This document shows, piece by piece, positions 45,363-52,444 of a stretch of DNA of 64,000 nt. Within the stretch, counting starts at the first letter, position 1, and the number at the start of each line of letters is the position of its first letter. The DNA comes from Burkholderiales bacterium (GTDB lineage: Bacteria; Pseudomonadota; Gammaproteobacteria; Burkholderiales; Burkholderiaceae_C), in NCBI GenBank assembly GCA_003963075.1, contig RXJV01000001.1, positions 57,148-121,147 of the forward strand, given 5' to 3'. The translations under genes and the position numbers were made by a program. The notes under the pieces were generated by a model. The model made no database searches and had not been told where the DNA came from. It worked only from the letters and a program-made list of their open reading frames with translations.

Positions 45363-46493
45363 TTAAGCGCCATCGCGCTCCCGGAGATATTTGAAGAATT
45401 CAGTTGGTTTGTAGAAGCCGAGATCAGAAAGCCTGAGGAAGTTTTCATGCTCATCGACAAACCTTTGGTCTCTCGGGACAACAACTGGCTTCATTCCCGG
45501 CAGTTTGCGCTCCTCGCGCCAGCGTTTCGCAGGCTTTAATGTCCGCATGAAAGACAGTGAGAGGTTTGTCCTCACGTCTTCTCGGGACCCACCGATCATT
45601 TGGCTAGAGCATGCCCCTGCATCAGGGACTTGAAATTTAGTAATTCTAGTTTTCTTCGCGCGACGCTTACCTTTGCCCATTTCGGCAACGCGGAAAATGT
45701 CTGCCTTTGGCGTGCAAAAATAGAGGTTCTCAAGCGCGGCAGCCGCTTGAAGCGCATTAATCTGATCAATATCCCTCTTTTCACTGAGCGACAGACGCAC
45801 TGAGCGCCTATCGTTCAGGGCATAGACAGAGCAATCAAAAAACAAGAGAAGGAATTTTGGAGACAACGGAAAAAATATTTGCAAGCCCTTGCTGACTAGA
45901 CCTGTCGAACTTCCAAACCTCTCGAACTCCATTAGTTGATTGTAAAATACGACCGGATTATCGCTAGTAACAAACTCGCACCCAGCGGGCGATTCAAGCA
46001 ATACGTAAGCCAAATCAGCAATGAGATGATAGTGCTTAAGCACAATTGAAACTGCAAGATTTGCAGGATCTGAATTGACAATTCGAACTCTATTCAGATC
46101 CGATGCATTAAATCTCGCATCCTTAGAAAGAATCTCTTTCCACATGCCATCAGCAAAGTCATCCATTGCATCTGCCGAATAAGCTGTTCTGGCGTACTGC
46201 AATAGAGTAAAGACGCAGAGGCCCTCATGAAGTTCAGAGAACGGCGGCGGAAGCGTGCAAGTGCCAAGAACGATGCGTAGCAGTTCCGCCAACCCCCCTT
46301 CAAGTTGACCAAGGTGCGCCTCGGCGACACCATCCTTGCCATAGAAGTAGTCTCGGTAGCACTGGTTTTTAAGGTTCGCTCCTTTAACCAAGAGGTCCTG
46401 TCGGAAGTTGTACAGACTCACGCTCCGCCCGTCCTCCGCAAAATTTCGAAGGTAAAAACGCGGAACATAGTGGTGCTTTTTGTTGGCAGGCAT
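45363..46493 (-). CDS. DUF4238 domain protein on a low-GC insert
   Basis: The 376-residue protein begins MPANKKHHYVPRFYLRNFA, the DUF4238 hallmark, and a later VTSDNPVVF is also typical. The family's function is not known to me. Hand counts of two 60-base rows within the gene give 42% and 37% G+C, against about 70% elsewhere, and its codon use is correspondingly different, so it was probably acquired recently. It interrupts the gap between selD and the CYTH-CHAD gene. No integrase or inverted repeats accompany it. The start is the ATG at 46493; no strong ribosome site is seen. Confidence 0.8.
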   Translation of the reverse strand: MPANKKHHYVPRFYLRNFAEDGRSVSLYNFRQDLLVKGANLKNQCYRDYFYGKDGVAEAHLGQLEGGLAELLRIVLGTCTLPPPFSELHEGLCVFTLLQYARTAYSADAMDDFADGMWKEILSKDARFNASDLNRVRIVNSDPANLAVSIVLKHYHLIADLAYVLLESPAGCEFVTSDNPVVFYNQLMEFERFGSSTGLVSKGLQIFFPLSPKFLLLFFDCSVYALNDRRSVRLSLSEKRDIDQINALQAAAALENLYFCTPKADIFRVAEMGKGKRRAKKTRITKFQVPDAGACSSQMIGGSREDVRTNLSLSFMRTLKPAKRWREERKLPGMKPVVVPRDQRFVDEHENFLRLSDLGFYKPTEFFKYLRERDGA

Positions 46494-46846
46494 GGGATGA
46501 AATAACCTACAACTCCTAACTATTGGCGCGATTAGCTTTCCATATTGTCCAACTCTGCCAGTTGCTTTTGAGCCAGTCGACGCAAAACGCAGCAATGCGT
46601 TGCCCTGAAATGAGAGTTTGTGCGGCCAGGGGCGTAATGGGTCATCCAAGCGTGCCGAAATAAGCACGAATCGCTACGACTCTGCCAGTGGCAACCCGCT
46701 CGGGCAACGGTGGTATTCACGCGGCGTGACTGAACTCGCCACATTGCATCCCCACGCCTACGTTTGGTGGCCCTAACGGGCTCGACGTGGCACCTGGCCC
46801 ACCTTGTGTACACCAAGTCAAGTCGCGGCCATTCTGCTTTGCCCCG
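46494..46846. other. Non-coding upstream part of the low-GC insert
   Basis: This 353-base stretch lies between the DUF4238 start and the end of the CYTH-CHAD gene. Composition rises from AT-rich near 46500 to GC-rich by 46800, so the insert boundary is probably near 46750. I see no convincing gene, tRNA, promoter or terminator. A 94-codon frame on the minus strand (46816-46532) is rich in cysteine, histidine and arginine and looks random. Confidence 0.5.
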
Positions 46847-48397
46847 TCACCCCGGCAACGCCCCCACCGCCGCCAGCCGGGCCATCTCCTCGCGGGCACC
46901 CTCCCGCACCTCGGCCAGCCGCGCCGTGAGCCACCCCACGGCGAACCATGCCGCGGGGTAGGTGGGCACGAGGGCCTGGTAGCGGGCGCGGGCGACGCTC
47001 AGGTCGTTGATCTCGCCCAGCACCTCCTGCGCGGCGGCCAGGGCCTGCAGGTGGCGGGCGGCGGCCTTGGCGGGCAGCAGCGGGGCAAAGCATTCGAAGA
47101 CATAGCGCTGGCGCTTCACGCGCTTGCGCAGGTCATGCAGGGCCTCGTCGTCGAGTTCGTCGAAGGCGCGGCAGCTGGCGACCAGGCCCTTGTGCCAGCG
47201 GCGCAGGCGCTGCCGGGCCAGGCGCTTGAGCGCGGGCGCCCCGCTGCCGGGCTCTCCGCTGTGCTCATACTCGGGCGCCGTGCCGGGCGCGCGGGCCGCC
47301 GCAGGCGCGGCCACGGCCTCGGGCAGCGCAAGGCCAGCGCGCCAGGCCAGCCAGGCCAGCAGCAGGCGCTGGGTGTCGCCGCTGCGCGCGAGGGCGGCGG
47401 GGTCGGGGGCGTCCGCTTCGGCGGGCAGGGCCAGGGGCGGCGCGCCGGCGCGTGCGAGTTCGGCGGCCACGCCGCTGGCGAGCACGTCGCGGTCCCGCGT
47501 GGCGCCGAGCGCGGCGAACAGCGCGCGCAGGCCGTCGACCCACTCAGCCGGCGGCTCGGGCGCCCAGCCGCGGAAGGCCCGCAGCGCGCTGCGCAGCCGG
47601 CGGATGGCAACGCGGGCCTGGTGCACATGCTCCACCCGGCGCTCGGGGGCGCCCACCGCGAGGCCGATGAGGTTGCGGCTGAGGTGGGCCAGGCATTCGT
47701 CCAGCACCGCGCCAAAGGCGTGCAGCACCCCGGCCTCCTTGGCGTAGGCCGGCGCACGGGCCTTGCGCAGCGGCGGGTGGGGCTCGCCGGCGGCGAGGTG
47801 GTGGCCGCGCTCGGCCTTGTTGCGCGGGTCATAGATCAGGGCGTGGCGCTGGCGCCAGCGCTCGACCAAGCCAAGCATGGCAACCGGGGAGCCCGACACG
47901 AGCTCGAACTCGACCTCGCGCAGCCGCTGCGGCTCGCCACCGGCCAGCAGCCGGCCCTCGTCGAGCGCGATGTCGACCACCGCGCCGCGGGTGCGCACCC
48001 GGCGCGTGAGCCGGCGCACCTGGGTCTGGAAGCGCACGCCGGCCTCCAGGCCCTCGGCCCGCGCCTGGGCCAGCAGCGCGATGAGCTGATCGCCGGGCCC
48101 GGTGCCGGCGTGGGCGGCGGGGTCTGGCCGGCCATCGGGCCGCAGCACCTCGTGTTCAAAGCGTTCCAGCCCGCTGCGGCTGGCGCTCTTCAGCGCCTGC
48201 ACCCATCGCCCGCCTTCACGGCGCAGCCGCCAGGCCAGGCCGGCCTGGGCCAGGCGCAGGTCGGGGGTGTCGAGGTAGGCCGCGGTGAGCCAGACCCGCC
48301 GGGGCGGTGTGCCGCGCCCGGCCAGCTCGGTGGCCAGCCGCGCGCGGGCGGCGTCGGGCACGAGGAATTTCAGCTCGATCTCGAGGTTCGCGTTCAC
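46847..48397 (-). CDS. CYTH-CHAD protein, probable inorganic triphosphatase
   Basis: The 516-residue protein starts with a CYTH domain (LEIELKFLVPD holds the ExExK metal motif) over about residues 1-200, as in YgiF-type triphosphatases acting on inorganic triphosphate. A CHAD domain of about 300 residues follows, with conserved histidines (HVHQARVAIRRLRSALR and HDLRKRVKRQRYVFE), which binds polyphosphate. It should be cytoplasmic, perhaps on polyphosphate granules. Confidence 0.92.
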   Translation of the reverse strand: MNANLEIELKFLVPDAARARLATELAGRGTPPRRVWLTAAYLDTPDLRLAQAGLAWRLRREGGRWVQALKSASRSGLERFEHEVLRPDGRPDPAAHAGTGPGDQLIALLAQARAEGLEAGVRFQTQVRRLTRRVRTRGAVVDIALDEGRLLAGGEPQRLREVEFELVSGSPVAMLGLVERWRQRHALIYDPRNKAERGHHLAAGEPHPPLRKARAPAYAKEAGVLHAFGAVLDECLAHLSRNLIGLAVGAPERRVEHVHQARVAIRRLRSALRAFRGWAPEPPAEWVDGLRALFAALGATRDRDVLASGVAAELARAGAPPLALPAEADAPDPAALARSGDTQRLLLAWLAWRAGLALPEAVAAPAAARAPGTAPEYEHSGEPGSGAPALKRLARQRLRRWHKGLVASCRAFDELDDEALHDLRKRVKRQRYVFECFAPLLPAKAAARHLQALAAAQEVLGEINDLSVARARYQALVPTYPAAWFAVGWLTARLAEVREGAREEMARLAAVGALPG

Positions 48398-48446
48398 CGC
48401 CGCAGCTTAACGGCAGCCCACCGGGCACCGGAGCGCGCCGGGCCGG

Positions 48447-49109
48447 TCAGCCCGCCTTGGCAGCCGCCCGGCGCTCCTGGTCGGCCTTGCGGTCGGCCGT
48501 GACCTTCATCGCATGGGGGCGCTCGCCGATCAGCTTGGCATAGGCCTTCCAGTCCACCCCGGCGGCGGCCAGGAAGTCTTCGCCGTAGATGGTCTTGGTG
48601 GTCAGGGCCACCAGCGGCAGGCTGACCCAGCCGGCGCAGTCGGCCAGCGTGAACTGGTCGCCCGCGAGGTAGGGGCCGAACTTGGCGAGGCGCTTGAAGG
48701 CGGCGATGTTCTCGGGCAGCACGCGGGCCACGCGCTTCTTGGTGCCCTCGCTGACCTGGGCGCCGAAGAAGGCCTCGGCATACAGCTCACGCGCGACCAG
48801 CTCCAGGTGCAGCTCGACGAAGGTGATCAGCTCGCGCATCTTGGCGGCCTGCCAGGGGTCGGCCGGCACCAGGCGCGGCGTGTCGGGGTAGGCCGCCTCC
48901 AGGTAGTCATTGATGACCTGGCTTTCGCACAGCGCGCCGTGCGGCGTCTTGAGGAAGGGCACCTTGCCCAGCGGCGAGCAGCTCAGCACCGCCTCGTCCT
49001 GCGAGTGGGTCTTGACGCCCTCCTCGGTGAAGGGGATGCCTTTCTCCAGCAAGGCCAGCTTGACCTTGTTGTAGTAGTTCGACATCGGGAAGCCGCAGAG
49101 TGTGATCAT
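48447..49109 (-). CDS. Glutathione S-transferase family protein
   Basis: The 220-residue protein has a thioredoxin-like N-terminal domain (LCGFPMSNYYNKVKLALLEK, SPLGKVPFLKT with the cis-proline, ESQVINDYLE) and an all-helical C-terminal domain (LAGDQFTLADCAG). The role is likely conjugation or isomerisation with glutathione, but the substrate is unknown. It begins at the ATG at 49109. Confidence 0.92.
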   Translation of the reverse strand: MITLCGFPMSNYYNKVKLALLEKGIPFTEEGVKTHSQDEAVLSCSPLGKVPFLKTPHGALCESQVINDYLEAAYPDTPRLVPADPWQAAKMRELITFVELHLELVARELYAEAFFGAQVSEGTKKRVARVLPENIAAFKRLAKFGPYLAGDQFTLADCAGWVSLPLVALTTKTIYGEDFLAAAGVDWKAYAKLIGERPHAMKVTADRKADQERRAAAKAG

Positions 49110-49178
49110 GGGTGGGTCTCCTGGTGGGTGGCGGAAGTCTATGCAGCGCGGCGGCGGCCCCTTGGCACCGGCGCGACA

Positions 49179-50075
49179 TCAGCGGCGGTTCACCAGCACG
49201 ATGCCCGCCGCCAGCGCGCCCAGGGCCAGCACCAGGCGCGCACTGATGCCTTCGCCCAGCAGCAGCGCCCCGGCCAGCAGGCCGAACAGCGGGGTGCTGA
49301 GCGTGAACACCGCCAGCCGGGTAGCGGCGTAGTGGCGCACCAGCCAGAACCAGGCCAGGTAGCTCGCAAACGACACGATCACGGCCTGGAACCCGAACAG
49401 CCCAAGCAGCCGCCACGACACGCTTGCGGGCGGCGCCTCACCGGCCCATGCCGCCGCGGCGCACAGCGCCAGCGCCGACACGCCGAGCTGGTAGAGCAGG
49501 GTCTTCTCGGCCGGCGCGGCGCCCAGCCGGGTGGCGCGGATGGCCAGCGTCGTGCCGCCCCACAGCACGGCCGCGGCGACGCCCAGCGCATCGCCCCACC
49601 ACTGGCGTGGGCTGTGCGGCGCCGAAAAGCCCTCGGCGAACGCGAAGGCCACCGCGCCAAAGGCCAGCAGCAGCCCGGCCCACTGCCGGCGCGACAACGC
49701 CTCGCCGTGCGCGATCCACGGCATGCCCAGGGCCACGACAAAGGGCGACAGGTAGATGAACACCACCATGCGCGAGGCGCTGGTGAACTGCAGGCCAACG
49801 AAGATGCAGGCGAACTCCGCCGCAAACAGCAGGCCGGCCAGCACGCCGCCGCCCAGGCTGCCGTCACGCGTGAGCAGCGGCACGCCGCGCGCCCACGACC
49901 AAAGCGCCACCAGCACGCCAGCCACGGCCGAACGCAGCCCCGCCTGCCACAGCGGCGTGATCTCGGTCAGCGCCGCCTTGGCGGCCACCTGGTTGATGCC
50001 CCAGAGCAGGCAGCAGCCCAGCAGCAGGGCGATGGCGCGGGGGTCGAGGTGGGACTGTCGGGTGGCAGGGCTCAT
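49179..50075 (-). CDS. EamA-family (DMT) transporter
   Basis: The 298-residue protein has ten hydrophobic segments in two EamA repeats (LLLGCCLLWGINQVAAKAAL and DALGVAAAVLWGGTTLAI). Such carriers export amino acids or other metabolites. It is divergent from the FAD oxidoreductase gene, 18 bases away, so the two may share a control region. Confidence 0.9.
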   Translation of the reverse strand: MSPATRQSHLDPRAIALLLGCCLLWGINQVAAKAALTEITPLWQAGLRSAVAGVLVALWSWARGVPLLTRDGSLGGGVLAGLLFAAEFACIFVGLQFTSASRMVVFIYLSPFVVALGMPWIAHGEALSRRQWAGLLLAFGAVAFAFAEGFSAPHSPRQWWGDALGVAAAVLWGGTTLAIRATRLGAAPAEKTLLYQLGVSALALCAAAAWAGEAPPASVSWRLLGLFGFQAVIVSFASYLAWFWLVRHYAATRLAVFTLSTPLFGLLAGALLLGEGISARLVLALGALAAGIVLVNRR

Positions 50076-50093
50076 GGCCCGTATGCTGCCAGC

Positions 50094-51251
50094 ATGCTTG
50101 AAGTGACCGTGATCGGTGGCGGCGTGATGGGCGCGGCCACCGCCTGCTTCCTGGCCCGCGACCACGCCGCCCGCGTGACCGTGCTGGAGCGCGACCCGTC
50201 CTACGCGCGGGCGTCGAGCTCGCTGTCGCTGAGCTCGATCCGCCAGCAGTTCTCGCAGCCGGTGAACATCGCGCTGTCGCGCTGGAGCCTGGCCTTTCTG
50301 CACCGCGCCGCCGACGAGCTTGCGGTGGCCGATGACCGGCCCGCGCTCGGCCTGGTGGAGCCGGGCTACCTCTACCTCGCGACGGATGCCGGCGCGGCCA
50401 CGCTGCGCCAGCTGCATGCGCTGCAGCGCGCCGAGGGCGTGGACGTGGCGCTGCTGGCGCCGGCCGAGCTGGCCGCGCGCTTTCCGTGGCTGGCGGTGGC
50501 TGACCTGGCGTTGGGCTCGCTGGGCCTGAGCGGTGAGGGCTGGTTCGACGGCCCGGCCCTGCACCGCGCCTTCCGCCGCAAGGCCATCGCCTGCGGCGCG
50601 CGCTTCGTGGCCGCCGAGGCGACCGGCTTCGAGACTCAGGGCGACCGGGTGCAGGCCGTGCGCTGCGCCGATGGCATGCGCGTGGGCGGCGATGCCTTCG
50701 TGCTCGCCGCCGGCGCCTGGAGCGCACCGCTGGGCGAGGCGCTGGGCTGCCCGCTGCCGGTGCGGGCCAAGAAGCGCGATGTGTTCGTGCTGGAGACGCC
50801 GGCCGCCCTGCCCGGCTGCCCGCTGGTCATCGACCCGAGCGGCTTCTGGTTCCGCACCGAGGGCGCGCTGCTGCTGGCCGGCGGCCCGCCGCGCGGTGAC
50901 GATGCCGACGACCTGCCGCTGGACGCCATCGACCACGGCCTGTTCGAAGACCTGCTCTGGCCCACGCTCGCGGCCCGGGTGCCGGCGCTGGAGGCGCTGC
51001 GGCTGCGCTCGGCCTGGGCCGGCTATTACGAGATGAACCTGTTCGACCACAACGGCCTGGCGGGCCGGCTGCCCGGCTGGGCCAATGCGTTCACGGCCTG
51101 CGGCTTCTCGGGCCATGGCATGCAGCAGGCGCCGGCGGTGGGCCATTCGATGGCCCGGCTGGTGGCGGGGCTGGACGCGCCGCTGATCGACGCGCTCACG
51201 CCGCAACGCCTGCTCGACGGCCGGCCGCTGCGCGAGGCGAATGTGATCTGA
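50094..51251 (+). CDS. FAD-dependent oxidoreductase (DAO family)
   Basis: The 385-residue protein has an N-terminal Rossmann FAD site (VIGGGVMGAATACFLARD) and the DAO pattern SSSLSLSSIRQQFS, and a final FAD contact near CGFSGHGMQQAPAVG. It is in the glycine/sarcosine oxidase-like superfamily and would oxidise an amine or amino acid. The neighbouring EamA exporter suggests related small molecules, but this is inference. Confidence 0.9.
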   Translation: MLEVTVIGGGVMGAATACFLARDHAARVTVLERDPSYARASSSLSLSSIRQQFSQPVNIALSRWSLAFLHRAADELAVADDRPALGLVEPGYLYLATDAGAATLRQLHALQRAEGVDVALLAPAELAARFPWLAVADLALGSLGLSGEGWFDGPALHRAFRRKAIACGARFVAAEATGFETQGDRVQAVRCADGMRVGGDAFVLAAGAWSAPLGEALGCPLPVRAKKRDVFVLETPAALPGCPLVIDPSGFWFRTEGALLLAGGPPRGDDADDLPLDAIDHGLFEDLLWPTLAARVPALEALRLRSAWAGYYEMNLFDHNGLAGRLPGWANAFTACGFSGHGMQQAPAVGHSMARLVAGLDAPLIDALTPQRLLDGRPLREANVI

Positions 51252-51258
51252 GCGGCGC

Positions 51259-51858
51259 TCAGCGGCGCACGTAGCGCGTCGCGGTCAGCGTGTCGGACAC
51301 GGACGCCGTCTTGTTGTCGACATAGCCCCAGCCGCGCATCGCGATGCGCACCTCGGCGTCGGACGGATAGGCCGCCGGGCCCTTGGCATGCACCACCCAG
51401 ACGGTCTTGCAGATCATCGTGGCGTGGAAGTCGGCCATGCGCTGCAGCTCGGCCGGCTTGCTGATGACGGCCACCAGCATCCGCGCGGCCTTGACGTTGC
51501 CGGTGAGGCCGTGCGAGAGCGCCTCGGCCAGCGCCGGGTCCAGCGTGCCGACCGTCGGGCCGATCAGCAGGGCCGGGTTCTCGGCGCTGACGCCGAGCTT
51601 GGCGGCCAGCGTGGGCGGCGGCGCCTGCAGCTTGGCCAGCCATTTGCCGGCCTCCTTGTCGCCCAGCGCGAGCGCAACGGCCTCGCCCTCGGCATCGAAA
51701 CACAGCGCCTCGCCGTCCACGCGCAGCTTCTGCAGCGCGGCAATCGCCCATTTGCGCTTGATCGCGCCGCGCAGCACCACGGTGGTCGATTCGAGCAGGG
51801 CCGTCACCTCGGCGGATTCGGCGCCCACGCGGGCGGGGCAGCTGGCTTCACGTCCCAT
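51259..51858 (-). CDS. Hypothetical protein
   Basis: This 199-residue soluble protein, basic near the start, has a possible sheet-helix fold with AARMLVAVISKPAELQRMADF and an ending APAAYPSDAE-like segment. I do not recognise it. AAGGAG lies five bases before the ATG at 51858, fixing the start. It overlaps the end of the rhombosortase gene by eleven bases and is the last gene of the glnE transcription unit. Confidence 0.7.
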   Translation of the reverse strand: MGREASCPARVGAESAEVTALLESTTVVLRGAIKRKWAIAALQKLRVDGEALCFDAEGEAVALALGDKEAGKWLAKLQAPPPTLAAKLGVSAENPALLIGPTVGTLDPALAEALSHGLTGNVKAARMLVAVISKPAELQRMADFHATMICKTVWVVHAKGPAAYPSDAEVRIAMRGWGYVDNKTASVSDTLTATRYVRR

Positions 51859-52444
51859 GCGGGCTCCTTGGCGAACGTTCAAAGCCGCGCATTGTCAGCC
51901 GCCAGGCCAGCACACCGGCCACCGCGCCGCTGAGGTGGGCAAAGGGCGCGACGGGGAAGTCGAAGCCCGGCACCTGGCGCAGCACTGGCCCCAGCGGCGC
52001 TTCCAACGCCAGCTTGAGGCCCAGCCCGACCGCGATGCCCAGGCCGATCCAGCGCTCGCGGCCCGTGCGCGTGGCCAGCAGCAGCGCAGCGATCGCAACG
52101 CCCGCATGCAGCACCCCCGACAGGCCGGCATAGCGGCTCAGCTCCGGCCGCAGCAACAGTCCGACCTGGGTCAAAGGCCAGGCCAGCAGCCAGGCCCAGG
52201 CCGCAGTCGCCGGCAGGGCGGCACGCCAGCCCAGCAGCGCCAGCACCGCGCAGCCCGACAGATTGGCCGCCAGGTGCAGCAGGCTCAGATGCACCAGCGC
52301 CGCGGTGAGCATGCGCCAGGGCTCGGCGGCGATGCGCCCGACCTGCCAGTCCAGCGCCGCGGCGGGTGCGATCAGCCAGACGAGCAGAGACAGCTTGGCC
52401 AGCAGCGCGCAGACCAGCAGCCAGGCCTTGCCCGGCTCAGCCAA
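51848..52444 (-). CDS. Rhombosortase (rhomboid-type GlyGly-CTERM protease)
   Basis: The 198-residue membrane protein has about six hydrophobic segments and the rhomboid catalytic pattern of the small rhombosortase subfamily: the serine in YAGLSGVLHAG and the histidine in PFAHLSGAVAG, with HLAANLSG earlier. Rhombosortases cut exported proteins with a GlyGly-CTERM tail. The start is TTG at 52444, overlapping the glnE stop, with GGAG five bases upstream. No GlyGly-CTERM substrate is encoded in this window. Confidence 0.82.
   Translation of the reverse strand: MAEPGKAWLLVCALLAKLSLLVWLIAPAAALDWQVGRIAAEPWRMLTAALVHLSLLHLAANLSGCAVLALLGWRAALPATAAWAWLLAWPLTQVGLLLRPELSRYAGLSGVLHAGVAIAALLLATRTGRERWIGLGIAVGLGLKLALEAPLGPVLRQVPGFDFPVAPFAHLSGAVAGVLAWRLTMRGFERSPRSPHGT

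Noticed and set aside
45363..46667. Longer 434-codon version of the DUF4238 gene
   Set aside because: The added N-terminal residues do not match the family, which begins near HHYVPRFYLRNF; the ATG at 46493 fits.
46532..46816. A 94-codon minus-strand frame upstream of the DUF4238 gene
   Set aside because: Rich in cysteine, arginine and histidine with no fold-like pattern; probably random in the insert boundary.
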